This document shows positions 12,501 through 24,739 of a DNA stretch of 64,000 nucleotides, piece by piece (position 1 is the stretch's first letter; every line of letters starts with the position of its first letter). The notes under the pieces were generated by a model. That model saw nothing but the letters and a program-made list of their open reading frames with translations. It was not told the DNA's origin and did not search any database. Both the position numbers and the translations under genes were made by a program. The stretch comes from Tetrahymena elliotti 4EA. Its lineage: Eukaryota > Ciliophora > Oligohymenophorea > Hymenostomatida > Tetrahymenidae. The stretch lies in the NCBI GenBank assembly GCA_000231825.2, contig JH720293.1:2728001-2792000 (forward strand), in the 5' to 3' direction.

Positions 12501-14816
12501 ATTACATAACTATTAAGAATTGTTTCTCTCAAAATTCTGATTAAGAGTGTACTCTTTGTGATGGAAACAATAATTATTATTTAGCATAGATGAGCTATGG
12601 AGGAGTTATTTGCCAGAAGCTTAATGACCCTAAATGCACAAAAACTGATGGTAAAAATCAAGCATGCGTTTAGTGCGTTTTATAATACTATCCTGCTACT
12701 TAAGGATATTGCTTAACTATTTAAGATTGTTAATCTATAGATGCTACAAAAGGAATCTGTATCTAATGTCAAGATCCTTCTATTCCATCTCTAGATAGTA
12801 CATAATGTGTTACTCTCCCTAATTGTTAAAAAACAAATGGTAAAATTTGTTAATAATGCAATTCTAGTTATTATCTTTAAATTTAAAATGGACAAAGCTC
12901 TTGCATTAAGATTAGAAATTGCATCACTAGTGATGGAATAAGCTTAATCTGCAGTTAATGTGAGGTTAATTTTTAATTTACTAATCAATGTGTACCATAG
13001 TATTCATAATATCCATCATAGCCATAATCATAGTACATTTTACCCAAAAAATATAATGATTTATAATGTTAAACTACTCCAAGCATATTATGCCAGTAAT
13101 ATCAATAAGTTCCACCAATTAAATATAATGGCTAAAATCCAAATTTCTTCATTTCTTATCAAAATCTTCCAAATTTGTCATGGTAACTTTTGTATTGTAA
13201 TAAAAATGATTTTTTATAATAAGATTAAAATGGTAATTATATTTGTAGTACAATATCTACTCTATTAACAAATTGTTAATTGTATAACTTTGATAGTAGT
13301 GATTGTATGTTATGTCCTTCACTTCAATATATCAGCACTAATGGATGCTTAGATTTTATTGATAAAAGTGGTTGCATATACTCTTATGGTGTATAGTAAG
13401 AATGTCTTAATTGTTAAAAAATGAAGTATTTTAAAAATTAGAGTACGACAACAGGTTCTTCATGCTAAAGTGTTGCAAATAGTAATGTTTAAATTGGATG
13501 TAAGTTATATAATAATTAGGAATAATGTGTTTAATGCTATGAAAATCATTACCTAAGTGGAACTGGTACTTGCTCACCTCGTACTATTTATGATAACTGT
13601 TCGACTTATGACTTGAATAAAGATGAATGTCTCACTTGTAAACCTGGCTTTTATTTAGCCATTAATAGTAACAATATTTTTAGTGTTAGTAAAAATATAT
13701 GCTAGAGAGTAGAAAGTACAAATGTAATAATAAACTGTATAGAATATGATTCTCAATAGAAATGTGTCAAGTGTAATAATACAGGATTATATGGATCTTT
13801 GCAAGAATATTATTTATTTTCAGATCCCAATACAAGTACAAATGTATGTATAGATATTACTGATAAATAATGCTAAAGCTATGATGGTACTAATTGCCTA
13901 AAAAAATATATTTTTGGCTGTTAAAACTATGATAGCAGTTTTAATACTTGCATTTTATGTTAAACTGGATACTATTTAGATTCTACAAATAACATTTGTA
14001 AACTTTATACAGCATAAAATTGTGCTAAATATGATCCTAATAATGATAAATGTATCTCTTGTGTCAGCTCATATTTTTTTGATGCCACCTAAAAATGTTT
14101 ATTATAAATAAGTAATTGCTAAACTGCTGAGAATTTACTTTGCATTCTATGTAATAAAGAGTAAAATCTTAATTCTATTTAAAATATTTTTTTTAATTTT
14201 TTTACATTTTAAAATACCATAAGTTCATTTTATTATTTATAATTATTTGATACATAATAATATTTTTTACATGATATAATTTACTAATTAACTAAACAGT
14301 TTCACCCTAAGTTCATAAGATAATTCATGCAAGTAAAATGTTGGGGCTAATTGTACCAAAGGAACTTACGATTCTACTTCAAATAAATTTACTTTATGTG
14401 ATTTGTGTAATATTGGATATGCTCTAACTTCTGATCAAACTCAATGCATTCCTTACTCTCTTTCAATAATCAACTGCAAATTATTAAAACCTCTTACCAA
14501 AAAGTATTATGAATGTGATAAATGCTTGGATGATACTTTATTCTTCTATTCTATAGGTTAAAATTAATGTTTACCAAAAGTTTCTTAATGTAGTATACCC
14601 AACTGTCAAGATTATGATACTTAAGATTCTCATTTAGATTACTACTATTGTTCATAGTGCTCAAATCTTTACTATGTAAATTAAGCTGCAAGATGCTCTT
14701 TGGAGCCTTCTACCCCATCTCCAACAAGTGATAATTTACCTGACCCCGTTATTTCACCAAATGTATCTGAAATAGTATTATTTTTTATTCACTTAATATT
14801 GGTTTTTGTATTCTGA
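9543..14816 (+). CDS. Secreted cysteine-rich repeat protein with GPI-type C-terminus, 1665 aa
   Basis: Exons 9543-12362, 12488-14160 and 14312-14816 give 1666 codons ending in TGA at 14814-14816. The N-terminus (MINKILIALLVGLINLVNVY) is a clear signal peptide. Most of the protein repeats the pattern C..C.NLYYLD.....C..I...NC..SDGI...C..C, the furin/growth-factor-receptor-like cysteine repeat common in ciliate surface proteins. The C-terminus (EIVLFFIHLILVFVF, then stop) is a short hydrophobic tail with no cytoplasmic part, as in GPI-anchor signals. The second intron is placed at 14161-14311 because that choice keeps the CILCNK pair of cysteines. Oddity: residues about 140-300 (9965-10450) are almost Cys-free and rich in Phe/Ile/Leu, yet stay open. 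Likely a cell-surface protein; ligand unknown. A family relative lies at 24740-28716. Confidence 0.85.
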
Positions 14817-15304
14817 TTTTTTTGTTACATTTTATTTTTACAAAACAAATACAAAAACATCATAAATAATTATAAAATCTATCAAAATTTTATATTTTTA
14901 TTTTAATGCTTATTAACTTTAATTTTTCTTTAAAAGTATTATATTTAAATTTAAATAAAATATAATTTTTCATAAAATATTATTGATTGATGCGAAAGTA
15001 AATAAATCTTATTAATTCAATAAATTGAATATTTTTAAAATTTAATTCAAATTAAAAAATTTGTATGACTCAATATTAAATTACTTCATAAATCATAAAT
15101 TTATTTTGAATTATCTTATTAATCCAAAAAAATGAATATCGTTTTTAAATTTAGGAAATCAAAACATTTTGTTTTAAATTTTTAGCATCCATTTATTGAA
15201 ATTTTTTTTCAATATTAATAACAAAAATAGTTTTAAAAATGTTTAAAGAAGTTATATATTCACTAAATAACTTGGTAATAATAAAAATAGTAGCTATAAA
15301 TAAA
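14817..15304. other. AT-rich intergenic region
   Basis: 3' flank of the cysteine-rich gene. No coding frame, RNA gene or repeat was recognised before the duplicated promoter block starts. Confidence 0.5.
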
Positions 15305-15690
15305 AAATCAGTAATATTTTAATTTGTACATATTTATTTCTAATTAAATAGCTGTCAGTAAAAACTCATGTTAACTTTTACTTTATAATTAATAATAATT
15401 AAGCAAATATATTTATACCAAAATTTTTTCTTATTGAAGAAAACTCTAGATATTTATTAAATTAGAGACTTTGATAGCTATATTTTAATAAATTACTTAA
15501 GAATAAGTAAAGTTCAAATTAATGTTAACTACTAATTTAGAATTAAAAGAAAATTTAGATATTGAAGATTATTTTTGCTTTTTCTAATAGTTATAAACAT
15601 GAGCACGGGTCGGTAAAAGTTAAATGGAGGTGAACTCATTAATCAATAGATAAAAAAACGGGGCTAGCAAAAGACAGATAAAGATTAATT
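15305..15690 (+). repeat. Upstream copy of a promoter plus first-exon tandem duplication
   Basis: This block aligns with 15731-16116 at a period of about 426 bp. Shared landmarks include CTTTATAATTAATAATAAT (15381 and about 15801), TTTTTTCTTATTGAAG, and an ATG followed by AGCAC.GGT (ATG at 15599 and 16025). From its ATG the copy reads about 30 codons in the same frame as the true first exon (MSTGRQKLNGGELINQQ against MSTGMQESKAGEISNQQ), then runs into the second copy and reaches TGA. The copies have diverged by substitutions and small indels, so this is not an assembly echo. Confidence 0.85.
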
Positions 15691-15730
15691 AGTAATTCTA
15701 AAATAAATTTATTAATATTTTAAATTGCAA

Positions 15731-16116
15731 CATATTTATTATTATTAATAGATTTGTCAGTAATGATTCATGATATCTTTTCACTTTATAATTAATAATA
15801 ATTTAAGAAAATCGATTTCCACCAACCTTTTTTCTTATTGAAGGAAACTTTCTAGATATCTACAAAATTAAAGGTTGTGATTGTGATCTTTTTATAAAAT
15901 ACTTAAGCAAGAGTAAAGTTATAATTAATATTAATCACTAATTTACATATTAAAGATAATAAAAAACAAAAGAAAACTTGGCTAATAATAAAGATTAATT
16001 TTGTTTTATCAAATAGTCATAAATATGAGCACAGGTATGTAAGAGTCAAAAGCAGGTGAAATTAGTAATTAATAGATCAAAATGTAGAGCTAGTAAAAGA
16101 TAGATAAATATTAATT
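15731..16116 (+). repeat. Downstream copy of the promoter plus first-exon duplication (the one in use)
   Basis: This copy contains the ATG at 16025 whose frame continues into the 2563-residue gene. It therefore supplies the promoter, 5' leader and first 30 codons of the gene model. It pairs with 15305-15690. Confidence 0.8.
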
Positions 16117-19100
16117 AGATTAAAAAAATTAAGAAGAACTAGGTGGTTTAAGTGGAGATGCTTAGACATGGTAGCAGTAGCAGTATTACCAGGTAGATTT
16201 TATTTTTAGCAAAAATATCCTAGAAAATAAATTAATTTAAAATGCTTTAACAGAAAAAATTTTTACTATAATTAAAGTTTTTAGGTTTATAAACATTTTT
16301 AAAATGATTTAAAATATTAGGGATAAATGAATGAAAAGTCTAAGGATTAGAGCATTTTGAACTAAGAGACAAAGAATTAAGGAGAAATACAAGATCAAGT
16401 TAATGCAAAAGATGATTAGCAAAAATCAAAATAAGAGTTGGTAGAGTAGTTAAAAGATTTAGAAGGAGAAATAGAATAGATGCATTAGGAAGAACAAAAG
16501 GCTTCTTAAAATGATCCTAATTTGGCAAACAAAAGTTTAAAGGTAAGAAGAAAAACTTATCAATTACATAGTAATTCTTCTAGTGAGGAATATGTCAAAA
16601 AAATAAAAGAATTAGAGAAGGAAAGGAAATCATTGAAGCAAAGGAGAGAAGAAAGAATACTTTAATATGAAATAGCATTATCAGAAGAACTTCAGAGGCA
16701 AAGAGAAGAGGAATGTTAAAATAAAATAAAAATGAAATAACTAAAAAAAATAGAATCTGAAAAAAAGTTGGCTGAAATAGAATAAAGAAAAAAAGAAAGA
16801 GAAGAAAAGTTAATGGAAGAAAAGCAAAAATTACTCAATATTAAGTAATAAAAGCCATTATATGTTAATTTAGCTGAAAAATTTTAAGAAAGACAGAATT
16901 CTGAGCTTGAAGAAAAGAAAAAATAGCTTGCAACATTTAGAGAGATATCAAAGCCAATAAATTTTCTTGAAATAAGGAAGCATTAAGAGGAATATGATTA
17001 TAATAAAAAGAACAAAGAAATATCCTAAAATCAAAATCATAATTCTAATAATAATAACTCCTACAACAATGAATGGTCATATGAGAAACCTTCTTATAAA
17101 AGCAAGATATATGAAATGTACAATAATGATATAGAGTTAAGTAAAAATAATAAAGAATATAAAGAAAGGAATGCCTAACAAATAGCAGAAAGACGCAAAG
17201 CGTTTGGAAAAATTATAAAAGATAATTTTTAGCCTCAATTAGATCCTAAAAAAGAGTAGGAATTCAAATAAATTTATTAGAAAATTCACACTCAACCGAG
17301 AAGTTAAAAAGAGTTTGAAATGTTAAAAGCTGAAGGAAATCAATATTTAAAAAATTCAATTGAGAAAGTTAAAAATTTGAATAATAACTATTCATCATAG
17401 AAAGGATAGTTATCATAAATAGAATAATACAGTAAATCTGATTAGAAGACAAACAGACAAGTATCTCCTTATAGGTTTAAAACTGTTTAGAGCTCTATAT
17501 AACTTGATGACCATTAAAATTAAAACTTTAATTCTTAGGTTCTATTAAACAGATAAAAAAGATTTAATTCTTAATTTGTTCCAGCTTCAATAAGCTCTCT
17601 TAATTATGTTAAGGAAATTGATAATGCTCAACATGGAAATAGTATGATTCTGAATATGATAGAGGATTTGAATAATAACAGGTTAAAATTTGAAACAGTT
17701 GAAGAAAAATAGAAATTTGTTGACTATGTTCAGAGGGAATATAGAAAAAAGTTAGGATCTAGATATATGGAGTAGGCTCGTATTTCAAGTTCTTTCCCTC
17801 ATAACTTAGAAGAAATTATAAAAGAAGAGGTTGACAAAAAGCTTTACTAATAAAATTATCCAATTGAGAAAAAAATACAAGTCATCCAAAATATTCTTAA
17901 GCCTTATGAAGAAAAAGCAGATCGTGGCCAAAGACTTTTAAGAGTCAAGGAGAATGATCAATAAGTTAGAACAAATGTTGCAGATACATATCTCTCTTCA
18001 ATCAAAGCAAAATTAGCTTTACTAAATAAAATCCAAGCAGATTCATATGACACATTATAGCAATAGAAGAATGATAAAGTTGCTTTAAATGTTTCTCAAG
18101 CAGAAACAGGTGTAATAAATTTCATTTTTTTTTTTGTACTTAAATATATTTGAATTCAATATTAGATAAGAATAAGTAGAAAAAAGAAGAAAACCAAATT
18201 TTTTGATGCTGATTAGGTCAATAATGTTTATATTAATTCTTCAAAGAAAAAATAATCTGGTAGTTCAGTTTTGATAAATAGGAATAGTTAAAGCTAATTA
18301 GAAAATTAATTTTCTGAGTAATCACCAATCAAATTTACTCTTAAATAAACAAAGAGGTAAAAAACTGGATCTAAAACCCCTCAAAAAAGAATACTAAATG
18401 ATTTCTTAATGGATGAAAATGAAAAATTAAATGAGAGATTATTTGATGAGCAACAAAAGCAGATTCAAAATTAATCTGATTAAAACTCTTCCAAATTTTC
18501 AAAAAAAACTGCTTGCTTGTAAATAATAAAGTAAAATTAAGTTACTAATGTTTAAAATCAACACCAGAAGAGCAATAATATCAATAACAATGGATAGTCA
18601 AATACTAATAATTAGGATAAATAAGAATCAAATATTTTCAATCCAAATTACAATAACAATTAAATGTGTAATAATTAACAAAATAATAATTCCTAAAATT
18701 ACAAATAGTAATAACTAAAGAATTAAAATTCTAATGAAAAATAATAAAGTTTAAATAATTAAACGAATCAGAACAGTTAGATAAATCAAATGAATTCACC
18801 TTTGTTGTAAAAGCAGAACCCTTATTAATAGAATTTGAACTAGAATTAAAATCTATCTGAAGGTTAAATGAACAATCCTTTAAGTAATTAAAATATTAAT
18901 AATTAAAATCGACAATAAGTAAATCTTCCTACTAATAGTTAATAGGGAACTAATGACTAAAAGAATTAAATTAATTCAAATGGAATAAATAATTAATCTT
19001 AGTAAAATATTTAACCACAACAAAATTAGGAGTAGTATAATAATTTAAACCCAAATAATAGCCTATAGAATAATTAAATAAACTCTGATTAAAAACAAAA

Positions 19101-22100
19101 ATAAAATACTGCTTATCAAGCTAATAATCAGAACTAAAATAAGGATAAATAAGAATCAAATATTTTCAACCCAAATTACAATAAAAACTAAATGTTGAAG
19201 AATTAACAAAATAGTAATTCTTAAAATGAAAGATAGTAACTAAGTAATTAAGCTCCTCATGAAAAATAATAAAGCCTAAATAATTATTCTTATCAAAATG
19301 GTTAGATAAACCAAATTAATCCACCTTAGTTATAAAAGCGGAATCCTTCTAAATAGAATTTTAACTCAAATTAAAATGTATCTTAAGGCTAAATGGGTAT
19401 TCCTTAAACTAATTACGATATTTTTAATTAAAATGAAAAATAAGTAAATATTCCAAGTAATAGTTAATCAGGAACTAATGGCTAAAAGAATCAAATTAAT
19501 TCAAATGGATATAATAACTAAATTTAGTAAAAAATGGACTCTCCTCAACAAAATTAAGTATAATATTATAATTTAGGCCCAAGTAATAGCTAATAGAATA
19601 ACTAAATAAATTCTGGTAATAAATAAAAGTAAAATACAGCTTATCAAGCTAATAATCAGAATTAAAATAATGATAAATAAGAATCAAATGTTTTAAATCC
19701 AAATTAGCATAACTACTAAATGCCAAATAATTAATAAAATAATAATTCTTAAAATTACAAATAGTCACTGAGTAGTTAAGATCCTGATCAAAAATAATAC
19801 AATTAACTACATCAAACTAATCAAAATAGCTAGACCAACCATATGAATTCACCTTAATTATAAAAGCACAATCCTTATTAATAGAATTCTAACTAGAATT
19901 AAAATGTGTCTTAAGTCTAAATGAACAATCCTTAAATTAATTAAGATATTAATAATTAAAATGGAAAATAAGTGAATATTCCAACTAATAGTTAATAGGG
20001 AACAATTAGTCAATAAGGAACTAATAGCTAAAAGAATCAAACTAATTCAAATGGAATAAATAATTAATTTTAGTAAAATGTTTATTATCCTCAATAAAAT
20101 TAAGGATAAAATAATAATCTAAACCCAAATAATAGCCAATAGAATAATTAAATAAACTCTGATTCAAAACAAAAATAAAATACAGCTTATCAAGAGAATA
20201 GTCAGAACTAAAAAACTTTAGAAAATTAAGCTAATATCATTAATAATTAACAAGGATTAAAATAAAATATTTCTAATAATAATTAATAAGGAATCTAAAG
20301 TAATTAATCCAAATCTAATATCCCTCAATAAAATAAAGAAGCTATATAAAATAGCTAATTTGGATAGAAAAATTAGATGAATTAACCTTAAAATTAATAA
20401 TAATTTATAAATTAACAAAATGGTAATTAGAACTAAAGCTAAAATGTGATAAACAATATTCCAAATAACTAAGACACTTTTAATTAGTAAGGATTACAAT
20501 AAAAAAATATCTAGAGTGATTAATCCAAATCTAATAACTAAATCCCTCAACAAAATAAAGAAGCTATTTAAAATAGCTAATTTGGATAGTAAAATCAGAT
20601 GAATTAACCTTAAAATTAATAATAGTTTGTAAATTAGTAAAATGATAATTAGAACTAAAAAACACCAAACTAAAATTAGATAAAGAATACTCCCAATCAC
20701 TAAGATACTTATAATTAGTAAGGATTACAATAAAACAATATTTAGAGTGATTAATCCAAATCCAATAACTAAATACCTCAGCAAAATTAAGAAGCTGTTT
20801 AAAATAGCTAATTTGGATAGAAAAATTAGATGAATTAACCTTAAAATTAATAATAATTTGTAAATTAACAAAATGGTAATTAGAACTAAAGCTTAATTGA
20901 GATAAAGAATATTCCAAATAATTAAGATACTTTTAATTAGTAAGGATTAAAATAAAACAATATCTAGAATGATTAATCTAAAACTTATAACTAAATCCCT
21001 CTACAAAATAAAGAAGCTACAAAAAATAGCTAATTTGGATAGAAAAATCAGATGAATTAACCTTAAAATTAGTAATAACTCATAAATTAACAAAATGGTA
21101 ATAAGAACTAAAACTAAAATGAGATAAAGAATACTCCTTCATAAGACCCTTATAATTAGTAAGGATTACAATAAAACAATAATAGTTATTATTAATAAGC
21201 TTCATATGATTCACTAAATAATAAAGGTTAAAATAACAAAGTACCTCAACACAGCCGAATGTAATAAAACCAACAAAATATCATGAATAGCGAGGAGCAA
21301 AAACAAAATTAAATAAATTCACTTGAGCTCTCTTAAGCATAAAAGAATTATCAAAACTTATCTGAAGCAGAGAAATAATATTTGAGTAAATAATAAATGG
21401 ATAGTAATGTTAAAAAGAACATTTAAATATTAGAAAAGATAAAATTTGGATAAGAGTTAAATATTTAGTAGGGGATGCAAGTACAAACAAATTTAAAAAA
21501 TAGTCAAAAGGAAGATAATTACTAAAAATAAAATGAAAGTTAAATTGAATCTTAGATAAGTAATACTGAAAACCTACATATTGAAAAGTAAAAATAAGGC
21601 AACCCAATCATTTAAGATTCAAATAAAAATTAATCTTAAAATGTTCAAAGTAAATAGAATATAAATTCAAGCTCTAATTAATAAAATTAAAAAAATCAGC
21701 TAAATATCTAAGCTGTTCAATTAAATACTGTAAATAATAAAAACCCAAACAACGACAATGGAAACAATATTGTTTAACCAGTTAAAAATTAAAACAAAGA
21801 CTCAAAAGATAGTCAAAAGATTGTATAAAACAATAAGAACATGAATCCAAACTCTAATGAATCAAAATTAAATAATTAGTAAAATAATTAAGTTGTTAAA
21901 GACTCTAAAGATAACCAAAAGATTGTATAAAACAATAAGAACACTAATCCAAAATCTAATGAATCAAAATTAAATAATTAGTAAAATATTTAAGCTGTTC
22001 CACTAAATAGTGTAAATAATAAAAATCAAAGCAAAGAATATGGAAAGAATATTGTTTAACCAGTTAATAATCAAAAGATAGACTCTAAAGATAGTCAAAA

Positions 22101-24013
22101 GATTGTATAAAACAATAAGAGCACTAATCCAAACTCTGATGAATCAAATTAAAAAAATTAATAAAATATTTAAGCTGTTCCACTAATAGATGTAAATAAT
22201 CAAAATCCAAGCAAAGAAAATGGAAATAATATTTAACCAGTTAATAATCAAAATAAAGACTCAAAAGATAGTCAAAAGATTGTATAAAACAATAAGAACA
22301 CTAATTTAAACTCTAATGAATCAAATTTAAATAATTAGTAAAATATTTAAGCTGTTCCACTAAATAAAGTAAATAATCAAAATCCAAGCAACGAATTTGC
22401 AAAGAATATTGTTTAGCCAGTTAATAATCAAAACAGAGACTCTAAAGATAGCCAAAAGATTGTATAAAACAATGAGAGCACTAATCCAAATTCTAATGAA
22501 TCAAATTAAAAAAATTAGTAGAATATTTTAGGAACTCAGTAAAGCAAAAATAAAAACAAAAATATCAGTAATTTAAATGAAAAAAATTATTAAGTGGACA
22601 AACAAAGAGAGAATTAAAATGAAAGTAATAATAAAGAAATTAATATGAGTGAATACTCTTAGAAAATATAATAATAAGGTACTCAAGACAGTTCTATTAA
22701 AGAATTAAATCAGAGACAAAAAGAACAGTTTTTTTCAGTGACAATCTTATCAATTAATAATTTATTAGAAAATAATCCGATTACATATCATATCTAAATA
22801 TTAGATAAAGAAAAGATTGTTCAGGATCTTGATGGATATAATATTGATTTTGAACCTCCAGAACTTATTCTACCTGAAGATAAATAAAACATAGTTTTTA
22901 TCAATGACACCTTAGAGGTAAATTATGAACCTGCTAAAATGCTCAAGGATTTCACTAATAAACTTCATGATGCTTATGTTGTTATAAGAATTATTGAAGA
23001 AAAAAATGTAATTTTTATTTTTTTCATTTTTCTCTTTTTATATATTTATTTATATATTTATAATTTAAAAGCAAGAAGAAGAGATGATAGGATGGATAGC
23101 TTATCCATTATTTAAAGATAATTAACTTAATTATGGAGTCTTCAAAGAACAGTTATTCACTCCTCCGGATAAATTCGCATTACCTTTAGATAAATCTAAA
23201 TACCAATAATCAAAAATGGAAATAAGGTTTAAAATCTTTGAAGGAAAAAACATTCAGAGCAATAAGAATATTAACCCAAACTCTAATGAATCAAACTTTA
23301 AAAATTAGTAAAATATTTTAGGAGCTCAATCAATCAAAAATAATGACAAAAATATCAGCAATTCAATGAATAATCAAAGAGAAAATTAAAATAAAAATAA
23401 TAATAAAGAAATTAATATTAGTGAATTCGAATAGAAAAAATTTTAAAAAGGTACTCTAGATGGCTCTATTAAAAAATAAAGTCCGAGACTTAAAGAAAAT
23501 TTTTTTTCTGTGACAATATAATAAATTGATAATTTAATAGAAAATAATCCGATTGCATATCATATCTAAATATTAGATAAAGAAAAGGTTGTTCAGGATA
23601 TTGATGGGTGTAATATTGATTTTGAACCTCTAGAACTTGTTGTGCCTGAAGATAATTAGAGTAAGGCTTTAATAAATGATACTTTAGAGGTAAATTATTA
23701 ACCTGCTAAAATACTCAAGGATTTTGAAAATAGACTTCATGATGTTTATGTTGTTATTCGAATTATTTAAGAAAAAAATGTAATTTTATTTTTTCATTTG
23801 TATTTTTTTTAAATGTTTATAACTTAAAAGCAAGAAGAACATATGGTAGGATGGATAGCCTATCCATTATTTAAAGGTAATTAATTAAATTATGGAGTCT
23901 TTAAAGAACAGTTATTCACTCCTCCTGATTAACTCACATTACCTTTAGATACATCTAAATACCAAAAATAAAAAATGGAAATTTAATTTAAAATTTTTGA
24001 AGGAAAACTATGA
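16025..24013 (+). CDS. Giant coiled-coil / Asn-Gln repeat protein with duplicated C-terminal domain, 2563 aa
   Basis: Exons 16025-16192, 16321-18111, 18166-23007, 23072-23779 and 23831-24013 give 2564 codons, TGA at 24011-24013. The first acceptor could instead be 16284, adding 12 codons in frame. Residues about 90-300 are a charged coiled coil containing the blocks KPLYVNLAEKF and REISKPINFLEIRKHQEEY. Residues about 670-2150 are Asn/Gln repeats in three families (176-residue, about 75-residue and about 60-residue units). The C-terminus holds two copies of a domain with DAYVVIRIIEEKN, then GWIAYPLFK..QLNYGVFKEQLF.PP. That block resembles the C2-like domain at the end of CCDC17-type ciliary proteins; this is a tentative resemblance from memory. 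Each copy carries an intron after EEKN at the same codon and phase. Function unknown; a structural or ciliary role is inference. A decoy promoter/first-exon copy lies just upstream. Confidence 0.85.
18616..20199 (+). repeat. Three 528-bp (176-codon) tandem repeats
   Basis: Units start at 18616, 19144 and 19672, each with GATAAATAAGAATCAAAT, so both spacings are exactly 528 bp. Each unit encodes an Asn/Gln-rich segment starting DKQESN..NPN and containing blocks such as QKQNPYQQN, NSNG.NNQ and NTAYQANNQNQ. Frame is preserved throughout. Confidence 0.9.
20254..21230 (+). repeat. Four to five 219-237-bp in-frame tandem repeats
   Basis: The marker GGATTA(C/A)AATAAAA starts at 20254, 20491, 20722, 20944 and 21163. 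The spacings are 237, 231, 222 and 219 bp, all multiples of three. Each unit encodes blocks like IPQQNKEA.QNSQFGQ and QMNQPQNQQQ. Confidence 0.88.
21769..22560 (+). repeat. About 180-bp in-frame tandem repeats
   Basis: Units encode NIVQPVNNQN.DSKDSQKIV followed by QNN..TNPNSNES and NQQNIQAVPLN. Clear starts are near 21769, 22051, 22231 and 22408, with a shortened extra half-unit near 21900. This is the third repeat family within one protein. Confidence 0.85.
22468..24013 (+). repeat. Tandem duplication of the C-terminal domain with its intron
   Basis: The segment 22468-23256 is repeated at 23259-24013. Both copies start with a piece of the 180-bp repeat (NPNSNES), continue through NNPI.YHIQILDKEK, and contain an intron beginning GTAATTTT and ending TTAAAAG just before CAAGAAGA (23008-23071 and 23780-23830). 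The second copy then ends at TGA. Confidence 0.9.
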
Positions 24014-24739
24014 AGAAGATGACTTATTTCATTAAATTTTTTATTTATTACATAAAATGATAATTTATTTCTTTAAAATATTACTACTTTTTTCTGTTAA
24101 AATGCTATTTTTCTTTTTATAAAAAACTTTATTTGGAAGTTCTTTTATTTTTTTTTGTATTGTAATTAATAATTATTCCTCTAATACTAACTTCAATTTT
24201 ATGTCATATAGAGGAATAATTGGTTATAGATTTTAATTGAGCTATTAAAAAAATATATAATCTTTTTTGTAACATTTTATTTTGTTTGTTGTAAGCAAAT
24301 GAATAAAAGTTACTCTCAAATTAATTTACATTTGATAGCATGAAAAAAAATACTTATTACAAAGTTTAACCTAGTTACATATTATAAATTATATGTCCTT
24401 TTCTGTTAAGCTAATATTTTTCTTTTTTAATAGATTGAATTTAAGAAATAGTTTTGCTATTTCTTGTTGTCAATAAATGAAAATAGTAAATCCCTACCAC
24501 TCAATAAATTTTACATGTCACTCATGGAATAAGAAATTTTGTTATTATATAAAATACTGAAACAAATAACAGTGTAATAAGGTAAAGGTGATATAATCAT
24601 TGATTTTGTTTTTTGATGATTCATAAAATAAATAAGATCAAAAAAATTATCTAAGTCAAATCAACGCAAAAAGTTTGGATTATAATTATTAGCTAAGCTT
24701 TTAGTAAAAAAAATTTGTTTTTTAAAGGATTTAACTCAA
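24014..24739. other. AT-rich intergenic region
   Basis: 3' flank of the giant gene and promoter of the second cysteine-rich gene. No coding frame or RNA gene was recognised. Confidence 0.5.

Noticed and set aside
20494..20917. Minus-strand frames rich in Leu/Ile across the repeats
   Set aside because: Antisense of the Asn/Gln repeats of the giant gene; the repetition simply mirrors the coding strand.
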